64,000 nt of DNA from Ravibacter sp964559125 (GTDB taxonomy: Bacteria; Bacteroidota; Bacteroidia; Cytophagales; Spirosomataceae): the NCBI GenBank assembly GCA_964559125.1, contig CAZLGW010000018.1, positions 1 through 64,000 on the forward strand, in the 5' to 3' direction. Each line of letters begins with the position of its first letter. The stretch's first letter is position 1. Made by a program: the position numbers and the translations under genes. Positions 19,101 to 26,350 of this stretch are shown in pieces. A model generated the notes under the pieces. That model did no database searches, was not told the origin of the DNA, and saw only the letters and a list, made by a program, of their open reading frames with translations.

Positions 19101-19695
19101 CATCATCCGGCACCTCAATCGAAAAGCTTCCGTCGCTGTCGGTGATCATCCCCCTTTGGGTTCCCTTCACCAGGATGCTTACCCCCGGGAGCCCTTCCCC
19201 CTTCTCATCCGATACCTTCCCCTTTACGGTTCTATCTATACGGAACTCCGGAACCGGGAGAATTTCCAGTCGGGATACCTTGCCTTCTTTTTGTGCCGGC
19301 GGTTGCGGTGGCGGGACCGTTTTCTTCTGGTCGATGATCTCCTGTAAAACCGTAATCATCCGTTGCAGCGACTCCATCCCCTTCTGATCGTCACGGTAGA
19401 TCACTACATATTTCTTGTCCAGTACCTGGAATTTGAGGTTTGTTTCCCGCAGAACGGCGCTCAGGGCTTCGTTTACATCCTGGTATGATTCGGGGTTATA
19501 ACGCTTTTTGATTTTTACTTTTTCAACAATCTCACGATCATACGTGAAATGAACATTATACCGCCTGTTCATATCCCGGATGATATTCAACAGGCTTTCG
19601 CTTTGTAAAGCGCCTCCCGGATTTTCTGTTGCATAAGCGGAAAGCGCAAAGCAAAGCAGCATCCCAGATACAATAATCTGCAGACATTTTCTCAT
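16165..19695 (-). CDS. SusC/RagA TonB-dependent outer-membrane transporter with STN signalling domain (PUL B)
   Basis: 1176 residues. A conventional signal peptide (about 1-22) is followed by an STN domain (about 30-103), a proline-rich linker (VPPPQPPAQ), a carboxypeptidase-regulatory-like domain (about 158-235), the TonB box LEELVVVGYG, the plug and the barrel. From the TonB box through the plug it is almost identical to the PUL A SusC (for example GRALKGKLAGLMVRENSAQPGG in both), while the STN domain is only weakly similar. It should pair with the FecR encoded 39 bases upstream and import glycan with SusD. The start at 19695 gives a clean leader. Confidence 0.95.
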   Translation of the reverse strand: MRKCLQIIVSGMLLCFALSAYATENPGGALQSESLLNIIRDMNRRYNVHFTYDREIVEKVKIKKRYNPESYQDVNEALSAVLRETNLKFQVLDKKYVVIYRDDQKGMESLQRMITVLQEIIDQKKTVPPPQPPAQKEGKVSRLEILPVPEFRIDRTVKGKVSDEKGEGLPGVSILVKGTQRGMITDSDGSFSIEVPDDDAVLVFSFVGYVSQEAVVGSRTSIEVSMKVDEKGLEELVVVGYGTQKKRDLTGAISSVKAEELTLTSTPDVGRALKGKLAGLMVRENSAQPGGGIDILVRGAGSINASNAPLIVVDGFPIADLQQPSSGGRYNAGTHSVLNSFNPNDIASVEVLKDASATAIYGARAANGVILITTKKGAQGKATLDYSASYTHQRHADTYDLLTAKEQLIMGNESTLENWMFNNNVTPYGPRSMAEAEADPVGGIAHRPLYTDEQIRQAGEGTDWLGLITRNGRIHQHNLSLSGGTERTQYFVSGNYYDHNGIIKNSGIRRFSIRTNLEQKIHSFMKVGVNLTASQTQHQNSQLGNDVSENSGIIRSAIQFNRFIPAIDENGNYPLDPVNARMSNPYSLLTIRDDGRVERILLNSFLEIKPIENLTFQIKASIDRGATKRWNYWPRTTLHGDADRGRASIASSDNNSYLTEFTGSYIKTFDSKHNVNILAGASRQRFRNESESMLNTTFLSDEFLWYNIGSGTGFPVVASSGNENTFLSYFGRLNYSYQGKYLLTATLRTDGASVFSRNHKWGTFPSVAVGWNISDEKFFSAAGRYVSYLKLRVSHGQTGNSGIGSNASAAYRAATAYLSGTEQLLTGVRLSRLENPDLKWETTTETNLGIDFGFRNNRISGSFELYNKVISDLLNTHRLNSYHIINSIMANIGSTQSKGFELTVNTYNVNRKNFEWRSVLTMARFNDRWKSRAADWKPAIYEKDNDPIRPIYSRISDGILQLGVGIPEAQPELRPGMVKLKDLDGFLRDDSGNPVVDENGRFIKTGKPDGLIDDADTKLLGSTDPGLIVGIGNTFRYRDFTLSLDFNGMFGRQLIDQTYVDYGYFNQGTRGRLRTVLDRWTPSNPSTVHPGSFASRYGDGDFFLQNGWFMRLQNLSLSYNIPPAGFKGVISRAQVTVNANNLLLITPYTGLDPETDSYTAAYPNVRSYSLQLNLSF

Positions 19696-19734
19696 ATTGA
19701 ATAAAGGTTTAAGTAATTCCTATCTCGTAATTAA

Positions 19735-20673
19735 TTAGTGAACGATAATGCTGTCCCGGCTTTCGGTTAATTTTACATCCAGCGATATCTCAAGCGCTTT
19801 CCTGATAAGGTCCCAATTGGAGTAGGGGAGCGACAGGTCCATGCGCTTTTCGAGGATGGTTTTGTTTTCGGCTGTGAATTTTTTCCCGTACAGCCCCTCC
19901 AGGTGCTCAAGGATATCTCCCAGCGAGGCATTTTCGAATGCCAGCATTCCTTCTACCCAGGAGGCGCTCCGGTTGAGTGAGGAAGAGGATTCTATCCTGA
20001 GGTCCTTTTTCTCACTGTCGTACTGGACTGCATTGCCCGGCGCCATGGCAACGGGTTCTTCCTGCAGCTCCGGGATTTCCAGGTCGACTTTACCCGACTC
20101 CAGGAATACGTGAGAGAGGCCGTTGCGGCTCCGGAAATTGAAGGCGGTGCCGAGCACTTTAACCTTAATATGGTCTGACTGCACCACAAACTCCATCCCG
20201 TTTGCCTTTTTTACCTCAAAAAAAGCTTCGCCCTCGAGTGTTACATTTCTTCTCCGTACTTTTTCCCACCCTGTATTCCATACCAGACGGGAGTTGGCGT
20301 TCAGCAGCACGGTACTGCTGTCGGGGAGCAGGATCGTCCGGGTTTCGCCATACCCGGTCTCGTATGCCAACGGCTCGGTCAGGCGGCTTCCGGGCCAGAA
20401 CAAAAAGGCCGCAACAAGTATCGCCACTGAAGCTGCACTGCCCCACAGAATCCTGAAAACCGGCAATCGTCTTTCCCGTGGCGGAACGGTATCGGTTTCC
20501 ATGCGCTGCAGGATATTTTTCGATTCCTTCCAGTCCTCTCCGGATATCCGGTCGATCACCCCGGAAGCCGCCGGATCGCCGACGAGTTCCAGGAATTCCT
20601 GGTATTCCTGCGGGGATAACGTATTGTTCCGGTATTTTTCCAGTAGCCGCATGAAGCGATCATTATTACTCAC
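19735..20673 (-). CDS. FecR-family anti-sigma factor (PUL B)
   Basis: 312 residues, about 100 shorter than the PUL A FecR. A cytoplasmic N-terminal segment contains RNNTLSPQEYQEFLELV, followed by one transmembrane helix (about 73-93), the FecR domain (about 115-200, LLPDSSTVLLNANSRLVW and VLGTAFNFRS) and a DUF4974-type end (about 243-310, AFENASLGDILEHLEGLYG). It is first gene of the fecR-susC-susD-lyase unit and is divergent from the sigma gene at 20911, with about 240 bases between starts. That layout differs from PUL A, where sigma is upstream on the same strand. Confidence 0.93.
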   Translation of the reverse strand: MSNNDRFMRLLEKYRNNTLSPQEYQEFLELVGDPAASGVIDRISGEDWKESKNILQRMETDTVPPRERRLPVFRILWGSAASVAILVAAFLFWPGSRLTEPLAYETGYGETRTILLPDSSTVLLNANSRLVWNTGWEKVRRRNVTLEGEAFFEVKKANGMEFVVQSDHIKVKVLGTAFNFRSRNGLSHVFLESGKVDLEIPELQEEPVAMAPGNAVQYDSEKKDLRIESSSSLNRSASWVEGMLAFENASLGDILEHLEGLYGKKFTAENKTILEKRMDLSLPYSNWDLIRKALEISLDVKLTESRDSIIVH

Positions 20674-20840
20674 AGCAAATCAATTTAAAGTCTGGGTTCA
20701 ACATAACTTTTTGCGCGCAGGTTACATCGTCGGTCATCCCCATCACTTGCCGATTTATGACATTGACGGATAACCCGGTTTTCAGGACTAGCCGGTTGGC
20801 AAAAATTTTTCTGTCGATTTAAATAATTTAAGAATTTCTT

Positions 20841-20848
20841 TATTTTTG
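20841..20848 (+). promoter_or_regulatory. Bacteroidota -7 promoter element upstream of the PUL B sigma gene
   Basis: TATTTTTG at 20841-20848 fits the TAnnTTTG -7 consensus of Bacteroidota housekeeping promoters. The -33 element is less clear (an ATTT at 20817-20820 is about right in distance). Transcription would begin around 20852-20856, just past the ATG at 20851. That favours the in-frame ATG at 20911 as the translation start. Confidence 0.45.
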
Positions 20849-20910
20849 TAATGCGCAGTAAACATGTCGATGATTCCTCATTTCACAGGGTGCCCAAAAG
20901 ATCTGTGAAA

Positions 20911-21387
20911 ATGGAACAGGTATATACTGAATACAGAGCATTTCTCTACCGCTTCTTTATCAGGCACGTTAAAATCCCTTCATTGGCAGAGGATTTTGCA
21001 CAGGATGTTTTTATCAAATTCTGGCAAAATAAGGACTATGCCGATTCAGTGGAGAGCATCGATGCCTGGCTGTATTCCCTCGCCCGCAACCACCTTATTG
21101 ACCACTACCGCAGGCTTTCTACAGAAAAAAAATACCAGGAGATGGTATGGCAGGAAATGGAACGCCATACCAATGCGGTGATCGAGGAAATCTATAAAAA
21201 AGAGCTGGAAGACAGGATTGCCGTCCTTCTGCAGTCGCTGCCCAGGCGCCAGAAAGAAGTATATGAGCTCAGCCGGGAAAAAGGGTTTACCCTCGAACAG
21301 ATCGCGGAGGCGCTTGGTATATCTCCCAATACCGCCAAAAATCATTTGGTCGAAAGCCTGAAGTTCATACGGGCAGGGTTGAAATAA
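20911..21387 (+). CDS. ECF sigma-70 factor (PUL B), divergent from its fecR
   Basis: 158 residues from the ATG at 20911; an in-frame ATG at 20851 would add 20 residues (MRSKHVDDSS...). The shorter form is preferred because the -7 element at 20841-20848 leaves the upstream ATG at or before the transcription start, and because ECF factors normally begin close to region 2. Region 2 (PSLAEDFAQDVFIKFWQNKD) and region 4 (LPRRQKEVYELSREKGFTLE, then GISPNTAKNHLVESLKFIR) are intact. There is no hydrophobic tail, unlike the PUL A sigma. It presumably drives the divergent fecR-susCD unit. The PIG-L deacetylase gene follows after 31 bases and is probably co-transcribed. Confidence 0.92.
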   Translation: MEQVYTEYRAFLYRFFIRHVKIPSLAEDFAQDVFIKFWQNKDYADSVESIDAWLYSLARNHLIDHYRRLSTEKKYQEMVWQEMERHTNAVIEEIYKKELEDRIAVLLQSLPRRQKEVYELSREKGFTLEQIAEALGISPNTAKNHLVESLKFIRAGLK

Positions 21388-21418
21388 ATTTCTTTATATT
21401 CATGCCCTGTTTCCAGCA

Positions 21419-23911
21419 ATGACCGGTATGAATGTAAAACATATTTTGTTTGCGGCAGTTGTCGCTCTGTGGGACGGGGGAATTTATGCACAGGCTCCCC
21501 GTCAGCCCGCTTCTTCAGAGATCCTTCAGAAAATTGACAAACTAGGCGTACTCGGCAGCGTTCTCTATTTCGCTGCCCATCCCGACGACGAAAACACGGG
21601 TTTTATTGCCTATATGGCCAATGAAAGGAAGTATGAGACCTTTTATCTTTCGTTGACCAGGGGTGATGGTGGACAGAATCTTATCGGGTCCGAAATGAGG
21701 GAACTGCTCGGGATGATCAGGACGCAGGAGCTGCTGCAGGCCAGGAGGGTTGACGGTGGGAAACAGTATTTTACGAGAGCAAACGATTTCGGCTATTCCA
21801 AAAATCCTGAAGAAACCATGAAAATATGGGACCGGGAGGCGGTTCTGGCCGACGCAGTCTGGATTATCAGGAAAACACGCCCGGATGTGATCGTCACCAG
21901 GTTCCCGCCCGATGCACGGGCCGGGCATGGCCATCATACCGCTTCGGCAATGCTGGCGGCGGAGGCATTTGAAGCTGCAGGAGATCCGGACCGGTTTCCC
22001 GATCAGCTGAAATATGTGGAGGTATGGAAGCCCGAAAGGCTGATGTGGAATATTAGTATGTGGTCGGTAAGAAACAGGGAGGAGTATGTCAGGAATGCCA
22101 GTAATTACATAAAACTGGATATCGGGAAGTATAACCCGTTGCTGGGCTCGTCCTACGGAGAAATGGCGGCGCGGAGCAGGAGCATGCACAAGAGCCAGGG
22201 CTTCGGAGCAGTAGGGAGCCGGGGAACGGATGTAGAATATTTTGAGCACGTAAAGGGAGAACAAGCTAAGTCCGACCTGTTGGACGAAGTCAATACGACC
22301 TGGAGCAGGGTGGAGGGCGCCGGCCATATACCCGGCCTCATCGATGCGCTGAAAAGGGAATTTGATGCCGCAAACCCTTCGGCAGGGATCCCGGCATTGC
22401 TGAAGATCAGGGCCGCTATCTCGGCTCTGTCTGACAGCTATTGGAAGGGAGTAAAGCTGGAAGAGACAAACGCGCTGATCAGGGATATACTCGGGTTGTA
22501 CCTGGAGGCCGTTGCAGGGCGTAGCCTCTACACTCCCGGACAGCAGATCGATATATCCCTGGAGGCTATCAACCGGTCGGGCTATCCCGTGCGTATCGAG
22601 TCGTGGTCCGGGCCGTTTGCTCGCGCGGATAGCGCTGTAAACAGGGATCTTAAGGAAAACGAAGGATTCAAGGCCGGCTTTGTATCGGTAGTGCCGCAGG
22701 ACGAGAGCACATCGCAGCCCTATTGGCTGACCAGGGATATAGGATATGCAGGCTTGTTTGAGGTAAGCGACCAGCAGAAAATAGGGGTGCCCGAAAATGC
22801 TCCGCCGGTGGTCGCCCTCCGGCTTTCAGTCGGAGGAACCGAGCTCGGCTACCAGGTGCCCGTTGTTTTTAAAAAGAGAGATCCCGTAAGAGGAGAGGTA
22901 TATGAGCCGGTGGTGATTTCGCCTCCCGTGTATACTTCACTCGAGAAAGACGTCTGTATGTTCAGGGATGAAAAGCCCCGGACTATAGCCGTTACGGTTA
23001 CCGCTGCGCAGGAAGGTTGTAAAGGCAGGGTACGCCTTCAGCTTGCACCCGGGTGGAAGTCTGCGCCCGCCTACGCAGATTTCGATATCGCCGGGAGAGG
23101 AGGTACCCAGGTGGTAAGCTTTGTAGTAACTCCTCCTGCGAAGGCCGGGGTGGCGGAAATCGTGGCCCTAGCCGAAATGGACGGGAAAGAATTTGACCGG
23201 GGACTGGGCGTGATCGATTATGAGCATATTCCGAAGCAGGTATATTTCCCGCAGAGTAAGGGCAGGTTCGTGAGGCTCGACCTGGAGACAAGGGGACAGC
23301 GCATTGGCTATATTCACGGTGCAGGCGATGCCGTGCCGGCCTCACTCCAGGAAGTAGGCTACCAGGTGACTGTCCTGGAAGACCGCGACATCGAACTGCA
23401 TTCGCTGAAGAATTTTGATGCGGTTATCGTGGGCGTAAGGGCTTACAATACCCGTCCGGCGCTGCTTCAGAAGCAGGCCGTTTTGCTCGAATACGTAAAC
23501 CAGGGAGGCAACCTGGTCGTTCAGTATAACACTCCGGTAGAGCTGCCCGGGGGCCTGGGACCATATCCTTTCGATATATCGAGAGAACGCGTGAGTGTTG
23601 AAGATGCGGAGGTAAGGATACTCGATCCGCAGAGTCCGGTGCTGACCGGCCCCAATAAGATTACCGCGGCCGACTTTGACGGGTGGGTACAGGAACGGGG
23701 GCTTTATTTTCCCCAGAACTGGGATAAAAGATATAGTGTGGCGATCTCATCCAACGATCCGGGAGGGGCTCCCCTCGACAGCGGTATACTGTATACCCGT
23801 TACGGAAAGGGGTATTATATTTATTCGAGCCTGTCGTGGTTCCGGGAATTGCCGGCGGGAGTCCCCGGGGCCTACCGGCTTTTTGTGAACCTTATTTCGT
23901 TGGGGAAGTAA
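21419..23911 (+). CDS. Large secreted PIG-L family deacetylase with C-terminal amidotransferase-like domain
   Basis: 830 residues with a signal peptide ending near IYAQA; an in-frame ATG at 21428 would give a tidier leader. Residues about 40-260 form the PIG-L/LmbE deacetylase domain with the zinc-binding AAHPDDE motif and the late HGHH metal site. Such enzymes remove N-acetyl groups from GlcNAc-type sugars. The middle holds beta-sandwich-like segments (CARDB/NEW3-like), and the last about 200 residues (IGYIHGAGDAVPASLQEVGY, NFDAVIVGVRAYN) look like a class I glutamine-amidotransferase-like fold without an evident catalytic Cys. It shares a likely transcript with the ECF sigma gene 31 bases upstream, so the sigma may control it or read into it. 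Confidence 0.87.
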   Translation: MTGMNVKHILFAAVVALWDGGIYAQAPRQPASSEILQKIDKLGVLGSVLYFAAHPDDENTGFIAYMANERKYETFYLSLTRGDGGQNLIGSEMRELLGMIRTQELLQARRVDGGKQYFTRANDFGYSKNPEETMKIWDREAVLADAVWIIRKTRPDVIVTRFPPDARAGHGHHTASAMLAAEAFEAAGDPDRFPDQLKYVEVWKPERLMWNISMWSVRNREEYVRNASNYIKLDIGKYNPLLGSSYGEMAARSRSMHKSQGFGAVGSRGTDVEYFEHVKGEQAKSDLLDEVNTTWSRVEGAGHIPGLIDALKREFDAANPSAGIPALLKIRAAISALSDSYWKGVKLEETNALIRDILGLYLEAVAGRSLYTPGQQIDISLEAINRSGYPVRIESWSGPFARADSAVNRDLKENEGFKAGFVSVVPQDESTSQPYWLTRDIGYAGLFEVSDQQKIGVPENAPPVVALRLSVGGTELGYQVPVVFKKRDPVRGEVYEPVVISPPVYTSLEKDVCMFRDEKPRTIAVTVTAAQEGCKGRVRLQLAPGWKSAPAYADFDIAGRGGTQVVSFVVTPPAKAGVAEIVALAEMDGKEFDRGLGVIDYEHIPKQVYFPQSKGRFVRLDLETRGQRIGYIHGAGDAVPASLQEVGYQVTVLEDRDIELHSLKNFDAVIVGVRAYNTRPALLQKQAVLLEYVNQGGNLVVQYNTPVELPGGLGPYPFDISRERVSVEDAEVRILDPQSPVLTGPNKITAADFDGWVQERGLYFPQNWDKRYSVAISSNDPGGAPLDSGILYTRYGKGYYIYSSLSWFRELPAGVPGAYRLFVNLISLGK

Positions 23912-24015
23912 CTGACGGCTGATTGCTTTTTTTTAAAAAACCTTTTTTTATCTTGAACATTAAGGGGTGAAGGAGTATATTAGCAGCTTATAATATTCAT
24001 AATCACAAATATAAT

Positions 24016-25299
24016 ATGGCAACTTCGCGGAGAGATGTTTTGAAGCTCGCGGGCCTTGCTCTGGCAGGGGGGAGCTTCCCATCTATTATTATTCCTTCCA
24101 AAACCTTTGCAGGCGTTAACAGCGAGACTCTGAAAGTAGGGTTGATCGGTTGCGGCGGCCGCGGTTCGGGAGCAGCAAAGCAGGCATTGAGCGCAGACCC
24201 CAACGTAGTTTTGCATGCTATGGGCGATATCTTTAGTGACAAGCTTGAGAGTTCGCTTGCCGGGCTCAAAAAGGTGCACGCGGATAAAGTGAAAGTGGAT
24301 GAAGGGCATAAATTTGTCGGGTTTGACGCTTATCAGAAAGTGCTCGACTCGGGTGTGGATGTCGTGCTTCTGGCTACTCCGCCCCATTTCCGCCCGCAGC
24401 ATCTTGAGGCGTCCGTGAAAGCCGGGAAACATATTTTTTGCGAGAAACCCATGGCGGTCGATGCCCCGGGAGTGAGAAGGGTGCTGGAGGCGGCGAAGCT
24501 GGCAAAGCAAAAGAACCTTTCTCTTGTATCAGGGTTTTGCTGGCGTTATGATGAGCCGAAAAGGGCCAGTTTCGGGAAAATTCTGGACGGGGCTATCGGA
24601 GAAGTAAGTACCGTATATAATACTTACTACACCGGCCTCCTCTGGTCTTACCCCCGCAAGGAAGGCTGGACCGATATGGAATTCCAGCTTCGTAACTGGA
24701 TGTATTACACCTGGCTGTCGGGAGACCATATCGTGGAGCAGGCCATACACAGCATCGATATGATGTCTTGGGCTTTCGGCGATAAGCTGCCTGTCAGCGC
24801 TATCGGGACAGGAGGGCGCCAGGTTCGTACCGATCCTTTGTTCGGTCATATTTATGACCATTTCGCGATCACCTATGAATATGCCAACGGGGCGAAAGGC
24901 TTCCATTTCTCAAGGCAGCAGGCCAATACCGACACTTCTTACCTCGTAGAAAGCCTGGGTAGCAAAGGAAGGGCGATGGTCGATTGTTCAAGGAGGGTTC
25001 ATGAAATTTACGGAGCCAATCCGTGGAAATATAGCGGACCTGCTACTGATATGTACCAGGTTGAGCACAACGAGCTTTTTGCCTCTATCCGTAATGGGAA
25101 ACCCATGAACGACGGAGAGTGGATGTGCAACAGTACGATGCTTGGTATTATGGGTCGTATGGCTGCCTATACCGGAAAGAGAATTACCTGGGAGCAGGCT
25201 TTGAATTCCACAGAGAAGCTGGGCCCTGATACCTATACCTGGAATACGGCTGTTCCTGTGGCGGAAGTGGCTAAGCCCGGCTTCACCGCATTCAGCTAA
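24016..25299 (+). CDS. Tat-type periplasmic Gfo/Idh/MocA family oxidoreductase (first of two)
   Basis: 427 residues. The leader has a twin-arginine box (TSRRDVLKLAGLALAGG). A Rossmann NAD(P)-binding domain follows (VGLIGCGGRGSGAAKQAL) with the family EKP motif (FCEKPMAVDAPG), and the C-terminal alpha/beta domain contains EQAIHSIDMMSWAFG. Relatives oxidise or isomerise sugars with a bound nicotinamide cofactor. Export of the folded, cofactor-loaded protein would explain the Tat leader. It opens a plus-strand series with the TIM-barrel isomerase (84-base gap), a second Gfo/Idh/MocA and the DUF1080 protein. The context suggests sugar 3-oxidation, but the substrate is unknown. Confidence 0.9.
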   Translation: MATSRRDVLKLAGLALAGGSFPSIIIPSKTFAGVNSETLKVGLIGCGGRGSGAAKQALSADPNVVLHAMGDIFSDKLESSLAGLKKVHADKVKVDEGHKFVGFDAYQKVLDSGVDVVLLATPPHFRPQHLEASVKAGKHIFCEKPMAVDAPGVRRVLEAAKLAKQKNLSLVSGFCWRYDEPKRASFGKILDGAIGEVSTVYNTYYTGLLWSYPRKEGWTDMEFQLRNWMYYTWLSGDHIVEQAIHSIDMMSWAFGDKLPVSAIGTGGRQVRTDPLFGHIYDHFAITYEYANGAKGFHFSRQQANTDTSYLVESLGSKGRAMVDCSRRVHEIYGANPWKYSGPATDMYQVEHNELFASIRNGKPMNDGEWMCNSTMLGIMGRMAAYTGKRITWEQALNSTEKLGPDTYTWNTAVPVAEVAKPGFTAFS

Positions 25300-25331
25300 A
25301 TCCAGTGGTTTCTTAATGTAACACCAAAAAA

Positions 25332-25373
25332 GTCTACCATCTCTGTACTTGAAAAAAGTCTGGGGTGGTAGAC
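25332..25373 (+). terminator. Hairpin immediately upstream of the isomerase gene
   Basis: GTCTACCA at 25332-25339 pairs exactly with TGGTAGAC at 25366-25373 around a 26-base loop, followed by ATCTTATTTT and the next ATG at 25384. It could be a weak terminator or attenuator between the oxidoreductase and isomerase genes, or a translation-control stem next to the start. Confidence 0.35.
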
Positions 25374-25383
25374 ATCTTATTTT

Positions 25384-26289
25384 ATGAACAGAAGAGAATT
25401 CCTTAAATCTAATGCGATGGCCGCCGCTGCGGTCGGCCTCGGAGCCTCAGAAGTTTTTTCAACAGGGTCAAACCCTCTTCAGGCCAAACCTTTGGTAAAA
25501 AAGAGCCTCAAATGGGGTATGATAAAAGAAGATCTTTCCATTCTTGATAAATTCAAGTTGCTGAAAGATATCGGGTTCGATGGAGTGGAGCTCGATTCTC
25601 CCAACGACCTGCCTATGAAGGAGATATTGAATGCCCGCGATAAGACCGGGCTTGAATTGCCAGGCACCGTCAACTCCGCACACTGGAAGTCGCCGCTGAG
25701 CGATCCTGACCCGGCAAAGAGAAAGGTATGCGCCGACGCGATGGCGCAGGCGCTCCGCGATACTAAAAAATACGGGGGTACTACGGTATTGCTCGTGCCC
25801 GGTGTAGTCAATGCGGAAATTTCCTACCAGGAGGCATGGGACCGCTCGATAGCAGAGATAAAGAAGCTGATCCCGGTGGTAGAGGAAACGGGGATTAAAA
25901 TCGCATTTGAAAATGTCTGGAACAGCTTTATATTGAGCCCTATAGAGGCAGCCCGCTATGTCGACGAGTTCAACCACCCGCTGGTGGGCTGGTATTTCGA
26001 TGTAGGCAATATCCTTCGTTACGGATGGCCTGTTCACTGGATCGAGGTGCTGGGAAAACGGATTTTCAAAATAGACATCAAGGAGTACAGCCTGAAAAAA
26101 ATGAATGAAGAAGGTCTCTGGAAAGGATTTAATGTAGAGCTGTTGGAAGGAGACTGCAACTGGCCTGCTGTCAACGCGGCCCTGGCGAAGATCGGGTATT
26201 CCGGATGGGGATCTGCAGAGGTAGGCGGCGGAGACCGTAAGCGGCTTACAGTGATTAAAGAAAAAATGGATGAAATTTATAAATCGTAG
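25384..26289 (+). CDS. Tat-type sugar phosphate isomerase/epimerase-like TIM-barrel protein
   Basis: 301 residues. The Tat-like leader is NRREFLKSNAMAAAAVGLG. The rest is an AP-endonuclease-2/xylose-isomerase-like TIM barrel with likely metal ligands in IAFENVWN (Glu), YFDVGNIL (Asp), KIDIKEY and GSAEVGGGD (Glu). In Bacteroidota such exported barrels lie beside Gfo/Idh/MocA and DUF1080 genes. Those described in the 3-keto-glycoside route act on keto-sugars (isomerisation, elimination or hydration). No phosphate handling is implied by the generic family name. Metal dependence is inferred from the motifs. Confidence 0.87.
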   Translation: MNRREFLKSNAMAAAAVGLGASEVFSTGSNPLQAKPLVKKSLKWGMIKEDLSILDKFKLLKDIGFDGVELDSPNDLPMKEILNARDKTGLELPGTVNSAHWKSPLSDPDPAKRKVCADAMAQALRDTKKYGGTTVLLVPGVVNAEISYQEAWDRSIAEIKKLIPVVEETGIKIAFENVWNSFILSPIEAARYVDEFNHPLVGWYFDVGNILRYGWPVHWIEVLGKRIFKIDIKEYSLKKMNEEGLWKGFNVELLEGDCNWPAVNAALAKIGYSGWGSAEVGGGDRKRLTVIKEKMDEIYKS

Positions 26290-26302
26290 GGACGGTATGT
26301 AC

Positions 26303-26330
26303 GTAGAGACGGAAGGCCTTCCGTCTCTAC
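26303..26330. repeat. Perfect 28-base palindrome (GTAGAGACG type)
   Basis: The segment starting GTAGAGACGGAAGG is followed directly by its exact reverse complement, giving a 14-base-pair stem with no loop outside the axis. A partial GTAGGGACG lies just upstream at about 26287. Palindromes opening with GTAGAGACG are familiar as dispersed intergenic repeats in several bacterial groups. There is no U-run, so it is a poor terminator. It lies in the 61-base gap between the isomerase and second oxidoreductase genes. Confidence 0.75.
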
Positions 26331-26350
26331 AACGATAATCATTATTTTAA

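Noticed and set aside
18617..19387. Plus-strand open frame of 256 residues
   Set aside because: It is antisense to the plug and STN-linker region of SusC in PUL B; the Ser/Pro/Thr-rich translation is a by-product of the sense codons.
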